Shown: positions 53,665 to 60,815 of the stretch, one piece after another
Layout of the letters: each line of letters opens with the position of its first letter
Numbering within the stretch: the first letter of the stretch is position 1
The notes under the pieces: generated by a model
The model's input: the letters and a program-made list of their open reading frames with translations, nothing else
Databases searched by the model: none
Told to the model about the DNA's origin: nothing
Translations under genes and position numbers: made by a program
DNA from: Bisbaumannia sp015645095
GTDB lineage: Bacteria; Pseudomonadota; Gammaproteobacteria; Pseudomonadales; Halomonadaceae
Assembly: GCA_036871055.1 (NCBI GenBank)
Contig: CP141893.1
Location: 3,162,001 to 3,226,000 of the forward strand
Reading direction: 5' to 3'
DNA length: 64,000 nucleotides

Positions 53665-55263
53665 ATGTCCAAGCCTCTGATCCTGATCCTGGGTGACCAG
53701 CTCAGCCACGACCTGCCGAGCCTGGCCGACCTCCCCGACGCGGCGGTGATCGCCCTCTGCGAGGTGGCCGACGAGGGGCGCTATGTGCCCCACCATCCCC
53801 AGAAGATCGCCATGATGCTGGCGGCCATGCGCCACTTCGCCGACGAGCTGCGCGAGCGTGGCCTGAGGGTGCACTACAGCGCCCTCGACAGCCCGGACAA
53901 TACCCAGTCGCTGGTCGGCGAGGCGGAGCGCCTGGCCCACCACCATGGCTGCGACGAGATTCGCGTGACGCGTCCCGGCGAGTGGCGACTGTGGGAGGCC
54001 TTCAGGGCGCGCCAGGCCGGGCCCCTGCCCTGGCGACTGCTCGAGGACAGCCGCTTCTATACCACCCCGGATGACTTCGCCGCCTGGATGCGGGGCCGCA
54101 AGCAGCCGCGCCTCGAGCACTTCTACCGGGCCCAGCGACGCGCCACCGGCCTGCTGATGGCGGGCGACGCCCCGCTGGGGGGACAATGGAACTATGACGC
54201 CGACAATCGCCAACCCCTGGACGATGCGCCCCCTCCCCCCAGACCGCCCCGCCACCGGGCGGATGCCATCACCGAGGCGGTGCTCGAGCTGGTGGGGGAG
54301 CACTTCGGCGAGCATTTCGGTCGCCTCGAGGGCTTCGACTGGCCGGTGACCCGGGCCCAGGCCCGGGCCGAGCTGGACGACTTTCTCGCGGCTCGCCTGC
54401 CCCATTTCGGCCGCTACCAGGATGCCATCAGCGACACGGCGCCGTGGCTCTTCCACTCGCGGCTCGCCGCGGCTCTCAACCTGGGCCTGCTCTCTCCTCG
54501 CGAGGTGTGCGAAGCCGCAGAGCGCGAGTACCTCGAGGGGCGCGCGCCGCTGAACTCGGTAGAGGGCTTTATTCGCCAGATCCTCGGCTGGCGGGAGTAC
54601 GTGCGGGGCCTCTACTGGACCCGCATGCCGGCCTACAAGCGCGGCAATCACCTGGGGGCCAGCCGCGGCCTGCCGAGCTGCTACTGGAGCGGCGACACCG
54701 AGCTGCGCTGCCTCAGGCGCGCCATCGAGATGACCCGCGACCACGCCTATGCCCACCATATCCAGCGACTGATGGTGACCGGCAACTTCGCCCTGCTCTG
54801 CGGGGTGTCGCCCCAGGCGCTCTGCGACTGGTACCTGGCGGTCTACGCGGATGCCTGCGAGTGGGTGGAGCTGCCCAATACCCTGGGCATGGTATTGCAC
54901 GCCGATGGGGGCCTGATGGGCTCCAAACCCTACTGCGCCTCCGGCAAGTACATCGACCGCATGTCGGATCACTGCCGCCACTGCCGCTATGACCCCAAGC
55001 GGCTCACCGGCACCCACGCCTGCCCCCTCAACAGCCTCTACTGGCATTTCCTGATGCGCCACCGGGAGCCCCTGGCGGACAACCCCCGGATGCGCCTGAT
55101 CTATGCCGGCCTGGCGCGCATGAGCGAGGCCAAGCGCGAGGCCATCACCCAGCAGGCCGAGGCCTTCCTCGCCCGCCTGGCCTGCGACACAGCGCCCCGC
55201 TGGGAGGGCGGTGGAGAAGCCAAACGACACGCCAAGGGCTATCGGAAAGAAAAGAGGGAGTGA
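53665..55263 (+). CDS. iron-sulfur cryptochrome/photolyase (FeS-BCP, PhrB-like)
   Basis: A 532-residue flavoprotein of the bacterial (6-4) photolyase group. It starts LILILGDQLSHDLPSL, standard for this family. Cysteines fit the 4Fe-4S set: one near residue 360 (LLCGVSPQALCDW region) and CRHCRYDPKRLTGTHACPLN near 450. The start is MSKPLILIL; the ATG ten codons upstream lies inside the inverted-repeat operator. A second, different photolyase (Cry-DASH) is 13 kb away. Confidence 0.9.
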   Translation: MSKPLILILGDQLSHDLPSLADLPDAAVIALCEVADEGRYVPHHPQKIAMMLAAMRHFADELRERGLRVHYSALDSPDNTQSLVGEAERLAHHHGCDEIRVTRPGEWRLWEAFRARQAGPLPWRLLEDSRFYTTPDDFAAWMRGRKQPRLEHFYRAQRRATGLLMAGDAPLGGQWNYDADNRQPLDDAPPPPRPPRHRADAITEAVLELVGEHFGEHFGRLEGFDWPVTRAQARAELDDFLAARLPHFGRYQDAISDTAPWLFHSRLAAALNLGLLSPREVCEAAEREYLEGRAPLNSVEGFIRQILGWREYVRGLYWTRMPAYKRGNHLGASRGLPSCYWSGDTELRCLRRAIEMTRDHAYAHHIQRLMVTGNFALLCGVSPQALCDWYLAVYADACEWVELPNTLGMVLHADGGLMGSKPYCASGKYIDRMSDHCRHCRYDPKRLTGTHACPLNSLYWHFLMRHREPLADNPRMRLIYAGLARMSEAKREAITQQAEAFLARLACDTAPRWEGGGEAKRHAKGYRKEKRE

Positions 55264-55310
55264 GCGCAGGGAAGCGGGCGTCGCCGACGGAAACGGCGAC
55301 GAGGGCCTTC

Positions 55311-55613
55311 TTAGAAGGCCAGGGGAACGCGGGAGGTCAGGGGGTCGTGGTAGTGGGCGTCACGACCGATCACCTCGTCCTGGGGCACGTACTGCACCAG
55401 GTAGGCGCGGTGGATGCCGGCACGCTTGAGTTCCAGGTAGATGTCGTCCAGGGCACGAAACATCATCGGCTTGCCGGCCCGGGTCAGCAGGTCGCGCTTG
55501 CCCTCCAGGTCCTCCACTTCCACCTGGTAGAAGCGACTCCCGGAATGGGTGATGACGCGGATCTCGAAATTGTCATGACTGGCCACGTAGGCCTTCAGAT
55601 GATGAATATCCAT
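55311..55613 (-). CDS. small conserved protein of unknown function (DUF6482-like)
   Basis: A 100-residue soluble protein (MDIHHLKAYVASHDNFEIRV start). The pattern GSRFYQVEVEDLEG and RALDDIYLELKRAGIHRAYL suggests a small alpha/beta fold; I recall similar proteins in Halomonas labelled DUF6482 but cannot confirm. GGAGGG lies just before the ATG. Convergent with the photolyase gene 47 bp away. Confidence 0.8.
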   Translation of the reverse strand: MDIHHLKAYVASHDNFEIRVITHSGSRFYQVEVEDLEGKRDLLTRAGKPMMFRALDDIYLELKRAGIHRAYLVQYVPQDEVIGRDAHYHDPLTSRVPLAF

Positions 55614-55741
55614 AATCCCTCCAAAGCAAAGCAGGTAACTCTTCCCTGCACACTGAATGCATCAAATGACAATGCGATGACACTCAGATAGTGGTCCTAT
55701 GACCTTTGCCTTGCCCGGAGGGTTCCCCGGCCGACCGTCGG

Positions 55742-56035
55742 TTACTGATATTCGGAAGGGTCGATGGCCTTGCCCAAGGAGTTACGGTCCACCCACTTGC
55801 CGGCCTTGGTCTCCTTGTAGCGGAACACCACCCGGTCGCCCACGCTGACCGGCAGCTCGGCATCCTCGGTCTGGTAGCTGTAGGTCTCGCCTTCCACCAC
55901 CAGCTGGTAGCGATAGAGGTCGGGCATGCCCAGCCACTCCTTGAAGGGGCCCTCCCGTTCCAGGGACTGCAGTTCGCCGCGCCCCTCCAGCTTGGGGGTG
56001 CGCTTGCGGCCGCCGCGTCGAAATCCGCCTGCCAT
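55742..56035 (-). CDS. small protein of unknown function
   Basis: A 97-residue protein with a basic Gly/Arg-rich start (AGGFRRGGRKRTPKLEGRG) and a beta-rich body (YRYQLVVEGETYSYQTEDAE, VGDRVVFRYKETKAGKWVDR) that could be a small barrel. No family recognised. AGGAGA precedes the ATG. It may bind nucleic acid, judged only from the charge. Confidence 0.78.
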   Translation of the reverse strand: MAGGFRRGGRKRTPKLEGRGELQSLEREGPFKEWLGMPDLYRYQLVVEGETYSYQTEDAELPVSVGDRVVFRYKETKAGKWVDRNSLGKAIDPSEYQ

Positions 56036-56141
56036 GGTTGTCTCCTGTCGATGATCGAGGGTCGCGATTATACGGGGCCGAGCCCAGGCCTCAAGTCGCC
56101 GTCACCAGCATCCCGTGGTCACTCGCCCGAATGGGGCGCCA

Positions 56142-57530
56142 TCACTCGTTCATATGCTGGCCGTAGCTGTCCGGGGCCAGGTCCTCGAAGCGGGTGTACT
56201 TGCCGATAAAGGCCATGTGCACGGTGCCGATGGGGCCGTTACGCTGCTTGCCGATGATCAGCTCCGCCAACCCCTTGTTGTCGGGATTATCGGCGTTGTA
56301 CACCTCGTCACGATAGACGAAGGCGATGACGTCGGCATCCTGCTCGATGGCCCCGGACTCGCGCAGGTCCGACATCACCGGGCGCTTGTTGGGACGCTGC
56401 TCCAGGGAGCGGTTGAGCTGCGACAGGGCGATCACCGGGCAACCGAACTCCTTGGCGAGGCCCTTCAGGGAGCGGGAGATCTCGGAGATCTCGCCGGTGC
56501 GGTTCTCGGAGAAGCCGGGGATCTGCATCAGCTGCAGGTAGTCGATCATGATCAGGCCGATGTTGCCGTGCTCCCGGGCGATGCGCCGCACCCGCGAGCG
56601 CATCTCGTTGGGCGACAGGGCCGCGGTATCGTCGATGAACAGCTGCTTGTCCTTGAGCAGGTTGACCGCCGAGGTGAGCCGCGGCCAATCCTCGTCCTCC
56701 AGCTGGCCGGTGCGCACCCGGGTCTGGTCGATGCGCCCCAGGGAGGAGAGCATCCGCAGCATCAGGGCGTCCGCCGGCATCTCCATGGAGAAGACCACCA
56801 CCGGCTTGTCGCCGGAGATCACCGCATGTTCCACCAGGTTCATGGCGAAGGTGGTCTTGCCCATCGACGGACGCCCGGCAATGATCACCAGGTCCGAGGG
56901 CTGCAGCCCCGAGGTCATGTCGTCCAGGTCGCGGAAGCCGGTGGAGAGGCCGGTCATCTGCCCCTTGAGGTTGAACAGCTCGTCGATGCGATCCACCGCC
57001 TTGGCCAGCAGTTCGCTCATGCCGATGGCGCCGCCGGACTTGGGGCGCTCCTCGCTGATCTGGAAGACCAGCCGCTCCGCCTCGTTGACCAGCTCGTCGG
57101 CGGGACGCCCCTGGGGGGCGAAGGCGCTCTCGGCCACCTGGTTGGCGGCCTGGATCAGCTTGCGCAGGGTCGCCCGCTCGCGGACGATCTCCGAGTAGGC
57201 GCGAATATTGCTGGCCGAAGGGGTGTTGCGGGCCAGCTCCGCCAGGTAGGCGAGCCCGCCCACCGTCTCCAGCTGGTCGCGATTCTCCAGGGCCTCGGAG
57301 AGGGTCACCACGTCCAGGGGGTGGGCGCCCTCCGCCAGGGTCTGCATGGCATTGAAGATCAGCCGATGCTCGTAGCGATAGAAGTCATTGGCGGTGAGCC
57401 GCTCGGAGACGGTATCCCAGGCCTGGTTGTCGAGCATCAAGCCGCCCAGCACCGACTGTTCCGCCTCAAGGGAGTGGGGCGGCACCTTGAGGGCGGCGGT
57501 TTCCTGATCGGACTCGGCGAATTCATTCAT
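56142..57530 (-). CDS. dnaB: replicative DNA helicase
   Basis: A 462-residue ring helicase. N-terminal helical domain (KVPPHSLEAEQSVLGGLMLD), linker, then the RecA-like motor with Walker A IAGRPSMGKTTFAMNL near residue 217 and Walker B IGLIMIDYLQLM near 330. Works with DnaG, also encoded here. It follows the rpsF-rpsR-rplI cluster after a terminator, a widely conserved order. Confidence 0.97.
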   Translation of the reverse strand: MNEFAESDQETAALKVPPHSLEAEQSVLGGLMLDNQAWDTVSERLTANDFYRYEHRLIFNAMQTLAEGAHPLDVVTLSEALENRDQLETVGGLAYLAELARNTPSASNIRAYSEIVRERATLRKLIQAANQVAESAFAPQGRPADELVNEAERLVFQISEERPKSGGAIGMSELLAKAVDRIDELFNLKGQMTGLSTGFRDLDDMTSGLQPSDLVIIAGRPSMGKTTFAMNLVEHAVISGDKPVVVFSMEMPADALMLRMLSSLGRIDQTRVRTGQLEDEDWPRLTSAVNLLKDKQLFIDDTAALSPNEMRSRVRRIAREHGNIGLIMIDYLQLMQIPGFSENRTGEISEISRSLKGLAKEFGCPVIALSQLNRSLEQRPNKRPVMSDLRESGAIEQDADVIAFVYRDEVYNADNPDNKGLAELIIGKQRNGPIGTVHMAFIGKYTRFEDLAPDSYGQHMNE

Positions 57531-57641
57531 GACGCGATACGGGCCTTGGCTGGAACGAGACGGCTCGGGGCGAGCCCGAGCATTCTACCTCAAGCGACGC
57601 CCGATGTGGCTCGGGCAAGCCGCGGGATCGCCAGAGACGCG

Positions 57642-57674
57642 AAAGGCCCCGGGGGACGAACCCCCGGGGCCTTT
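57642..57674. terminator. terminator between rplI and dnaB
   Basis: AAAGGCCCCGGGGG and CCCCCGGGGCCTTT form a 14-pair stem with a five-base loop. It follows rplI on the minus strand and lies upstream of dnaB. Confidence 0.88.
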
Positions 57675-57715
57675 CCTGCCCCGCCGCCCGAAGGGACGGG
57701 GCGAGTGGCGGTCGC

Positions 57716-58162
57716 TTACTCGGCGACGACCACGATGCGCACGGTGGCGCCGACTTCGGCATGCAGCTGCAGGTCGATGTCGTACTCGCCGGTGGCACGG
57801 ATCGGACCTTCCGGCATGCGCACTTCGCTCTTGGCGACGTCGAGACCGGCCTGGCTCAGGGCCTCGGCCAGGTCACGCGGACCGATGGAACCGAACAGCT
57901 TGCCCTCGTCGCCGGCCTTGGCGACCAGGGAGAGTTCGATCTCGGACAGCTCGGCGGCACGCGCCTCGGCCACGGCCTTGCGCTCGGCGGCCTGGGCCTC
58001 GAGCTCGGCACGCTGGGCCTCGAAGGCCGCCACGTTGTCCTTGGTGGCCGGCACGGCCAGGCCGTACGGGACCAGGTAGTTACGGCCGTAACCGGCCTTG
58101 ACGGTCACCTGGTCACCCAGGCCACCCAGCTTGCCAATCTTGTCGAGCAGAATGACTTCCAT
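57716..58162 (-). CDS. rplI: 50S ribosomal protein L9
   Basis: A 148-residue ribosomal protein with the L9 N-terminal domain (MEVILLDKIGKLGGLGDQVTV, GYGRNYLVPYGLA) and a long helix to the C-terminal domain. Last gene of rpsF-rpsR-DUF2232-rplI. Confidence 0.97.
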   Translation of the reverse strand: MEVILLDKIGKLGGLGDQVTVKAGYGRNYLVPYGLAVPATKDNVAAFEAQRAELEAQAAERKAVAEARAAELSEIELSLVAKAGDEGKLFGSIGPRDLAEALSQAGLDVAKSEVRMPEGPIRATGEYDIDLQLHAEVGATVRIVVVAE

Positions 58163-58177
58163 CTCGTGAACCTCTTG

Positions 58178-59029
58178 TCAGTCGCTGCGGGCCAGGCGTC
58201 CGCGGAGATCCGCGAAGCTGTCGATAACGGCCAGCAGCAGCACAATCAGAATCGTGGGCCAGGTGGCGATCAGCAGTACATAGAAGGCCACCAACCAGAG
58301 CCCGTTCATCCCCTTGATACCGATAATACCGTGAATCAGCGCGATGCCGGCGATCAGCAGCGGCACCCAGGTGAGCATGGCCAGGGCGGGAAGGCCCAGG
58401 GCCAGGCCCATGATGCCCAGCGCCAGCAGGATGGCGAACTCGCGGGGTGCCAGGCGCAGGCCATGGAACTCCTCGCGGAAGCCGCCGGGGTTATAGAGCC
58501 CCGCCTGCCAGGCACGCCCCAGGGCCAGACAGCCCACCGCGGCCAGGCTCACCATCAGGCCGGTGACCCCACCCACCAGGAGCGTCGCCACCTGCTCGGT
58601 GGCAATGCCCTGGTTGGCCAGCTCGCGGAGCATGGCATCCACCTCCGCGGAGCTCTGCCGCAGCTGCTCCAGCAGCGGGCCCACGCCCCCGGGGGGGACG
58701 AAGACACCGAGCTGGACCATCCCCGCCGCGGCCAGGGCCCCGACGATCAGCGCCTCGCTCCAGCTCGCCCGCGCCCGCAGCACCACCGCCATCAGGGTGG
58801 CCAGCAGCACGCAGGCCAGGGGAATCACGTCCCCCTGCATCCACCACCAGCCGGCGGGCAGCGCGGCGGCGAGGATCACCGGCAGGGCCGGCGACATGCC
58901 GCGGCGCAGGGTCACCAGGGCGGCGATGGCGGCGCTCAGCCAGAACAGCCAGGGCACCAGGGCGGCGATCGCCGCCGCTGCCACCGCCTGGGGCGTTCCA
59001 CGCATCAGCCATCGGGCGAAGGGCAGCAT
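58178..59029 (-). CDS. DUF2232-family membrane protein
   Basis: A 283-residue integral membrane protein with about eight helices. It matches in size and place the DUF2232 (YybS-like) proteins found between rpsR and rplI in gammaproteobacteria. Function unknown. It starts 12 bp after rpsR, so it is made with ribosomal proteins. Confidence 0.82.
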   Translation of the reverse strand: MLPFARWLMRGTPQAVAAAAIAALVPWLFWLSAAIAALVTLRRGMSPALPVILAAALPAGWWWMQGDVIPLACVLLATLMAVVLRARASWSEALIVGALAAAGMVQLGVFVPPGGVGPLLEQLRQSSAEVDAMLRELANQGIATEQVATLLVGGVTGLMVSLAAVGCLALGRAWQAGLYNPGGFREEFHGLRLAPREFAILLALGIMGLALGLPALAMLTWVPLLIAGIALIHGIIGIKGMNGLWLVAFYVLLIATWPTILIVLLLAVIDSFADLRGRLARSD

Positions 59030-59041
59030 CGCGAATCCGGC

Positions 59042-59269
59042 TTACTGGTGGCTGTCGGAGTAGGGCAGCAGGGCCAGGTAGCGGGCGCGCTTGATGGCGG
59101 TGGCCAGCTGGCGCTGATAACGGGCCTTGGTGCCGGTGATACGGCTCGGCACGATCTTGCCGGTTTCGGTGACGTAGGCCTTGAGCGTATCGATGTCTTT
59201 GTAGTCGATCTGCTTCACGCCTTCGGCGGTGAAACGGCAGAACTTACGGCGACGGAAAAAGCGTGCCAT
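59042..59269 (-). CDS. rpsR: 30S ribosomal protein S18
   Basis: A 75-residue small-subunit protein (ARFFRRRKFCRFTAEGVKQI start, then RITGTKARYQRQLATAIKRA), full length. Forms a dimer with S6, encoded just upstream. Confidence 0.97.
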   Translation of the reverse strand: MARFFRRRKFCRFTAEGVKQIDYKDIDTLKAYVTETGKIVPSRITGTKARYQRQLATAIKRARYLALLPYSDSHQ

Positions 59270-59295
59270 TGTGAATCTCCTCTGGGCGTGCGGAA

Positions 59296-59676
59296 TCAGT
59301 TAGCTTCGGCGGTTTCGGCGCTGCGCGGCTTCTCTTCGCGACGCGGACGCTTCTCTTCTGCCGGCTTCATCATCGGTGAGGCTTCGGTGATGGCTTCCTT
59401 GCAGCGCACGACCAGGCTGCGGATGATGGCGTCGTTGAAGCGGAAGATGTTCTCGATTTCCTCGAGGGTCTCGCCGCGGCACTCGACGTTCATCAGCACA
59501 TAGTGGGCCTTGTGGATCTTGTTGATCGGGTAGGCCAGGTGACGACGGCCCCAATCTTCCAGGCGATGCACGCTGCCGCCGCTCTCGGTGACGAGGCTGG
59601 TGTAGCGCTCGACCATGGCGGGCACCTGCTCGCTCTGATCCGGGTGGACCATGAAGACGATTTCGTAATGACGCAT
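59296..59676 (-). CDS. rpsF: 30S ribosomal protein S6
   Basis: A 126-residue small-subunit protein (MRHYEIVFMVHPDQSEQVPA start, EDWGRRHLAYPINKIHKAHY) with a charged C-terminal tail that may be extended by glutamates by RimK. First gene of the operon. Confidence 0.97.
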   Translation of the reverse strand: MRHYEIVFMVHPDQSEQVPAMVERYTSLVTESGGSVHRLEDWGRRHLAYPINKIHKAHYVLMNVECRGETLEEIENIFRFNDAIIRSLVVRCKEAITEASPMMKPAEEKRPRREEKPRSAETAEAN

Positions 59677-59975
59677 GGTGGCTCCTTTCGGTTTGACAGC
59701 TTCCTGGGGCGCACGGGGGCCCGAAGAAGCAAGGAGGTGATAGTGGAAACACTAACGCCCGCGCGAAGGACGCACGGGCGCCAATATTCTAATGACTGCG
59801 CGCGCAGCACGCAAGCTGGAAGCTGGAAGCTGGAAGCTGGAAGCTGGAAGCTGGAAGCTGGAAGCTGGAAGCTGGAAGGCAGCATTATCCAGCCAACCCT
59901 GGGGGCAAGGGTTTTCTTCAAGCTTCCGGCTTCCAGGCGCGAAGCGCCGCTCTTCCAGCTTGCGAACGATCGCGC
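59677..59975. other. intergenic region between rpsF and rlmB
   Basis: About 300 bp without a gene. 59677-59812 should hold the rpsF promoter and leader; the rest is a heptamer module and an inverted repeat at the rlmB end. No structure typical of an S6-S18 autoregulatory leader was worked out by eye. Confidence 0.5.
59813..59934. repeat. heptamer module: 8 GGAAGCT units, hairpin, box and inverted units
   Basis: Eight perfect GGAAGCT units (59818-59873, with partial units on both sides), a spacer, the hairpin AACCCT-GGGGGCA-AGGGTT (59895-59913), the box GGTTTTCTTC, and two inverted units AGCTTCC and GGCTTCC (59921-59934). Same order of parts as at 30994-31177. Confidence 0.88.
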
Positions 59976-59994
59976 CTACGGCGCGATCGTTCGC
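59962..59994 (-). other. 15-bp perfect hairpin overlapping the rlmB stop
   Basis: GCGAACGATCGCGCC and GGCGCGATCGTTCGC pair perfectly with a three-base loop. The stop codon of rlmB lies at the loop. No T-run follows, so it may protect the 3' end of rnr-rlmB mRNA. Confidence 0.75.
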
Positions 59995-60815
59995 TGGCGG
60001 ACGGCTTCGAAGAGGCAGATACCGGTGGCCACCGACACATTGAGGCTGGAGACGCTACCCGCCATGGGCAGCTTGACCAGGGTGTCGCAGGCCTCCCGGG
60101 TCAGGCGGCGCATGCCCTTGCCCTCGGCGCCCATCACCAGGGCCGTGGGACCGCGATAGTCGCCCTCGTAGACACTCGCCTCGGCCTCGCCGGCGGTGCC
60201 GAACAGCCACACGCCCTGCTCCTTGAGCCGGGCCAGGGTGCGGGCCAGGTTGGTGACCTGATAGACCGGCACGCTCTCGGCGGCGCCACAGGCCACCTTG
60301 CGCACCGTGGCATTGAGGGGCGCGGCCTTGTCCTTGGTGACGATGACGCCATGCACCCCGGCGGCATCGGCGCTGCGCAGGCAGGCGCCGAAGTTGTGCA
60401 CGTCGGTGACGCCATCGAGGATCAGCAACAGCGGCGGCGCCGCATGGGGCCAGGCGCCCAGCTGCAACCACAGGGACTCCTCGCTGGCGAAGGCCAGGGG
60501 CGGACAGAAGGCCACGATGCCCTGGTGGGCGGCGCCCTGGGTCAACTGGTCGAGGAGCTCCCGGGGCTGAGTCAGTACCCGGGCACCCCGGGCACGCACC
60601 TGCTGAACCGTCTCCGCCAGGCGTCGCCCGGCATCGCCCTCCTGGACCCACAGCTCGCGGGGTGCCTCGCCGCGTTCCAGCAGGGCCTGGACGGCATGCA
60701 CGCCGTGCACCAGGTCGAGGCCCGCCGGGGTCGCTACGGCGCCCTTCGACCGGGGACCACGGGCGGCGTTAGCGGGACGACGGCCGCCCTTCCTGTTGAC
60801 GCGCTTGTCACTCAC
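59976..60815 (-). CDS. rlmB: 23S rRNA (guanosine2251-2'-O)-methyltransferase
   Basis: A 279-residue SPOUT (SpoU) methyltransferase. The three SpoU motifs are NFGACLRSADAAGVHG (about 138), VMGAEGKGMRRL (about 227) and LPMAGSVSSLNVSVATGICL (about 249). The first 30 residues are a basic extension not found in E. coli RlmB. Start overlaps the rnr stop by 4 bp, as in the usual rnr-rlmB operon. Confidence 0.94.
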   Translation of the reverse strand: MSDKRVNRKGGRRPANAARGPRSKGAVATPAGLDLVHGVHAVQALLERGEAPRELWVQEGDAGRRLAETVQQVRARGARVLTQPRELLDQLTQGAAHQGIVAFCPPLAFASEESLWLQLGAWPHAAPPLLLILDGVTDVHNFGACLRSADAAGVHGVIVTKDKAAPLNATVRKVACGAAESVPVYQVTNLARTLARLKEQGVWLFGTAGEAEASVYEGDYRGPTALVMGAEGKGMRRLTREACDTLVKLPMAGSVSSLNVSVATGICLFEAVRQRTIAP

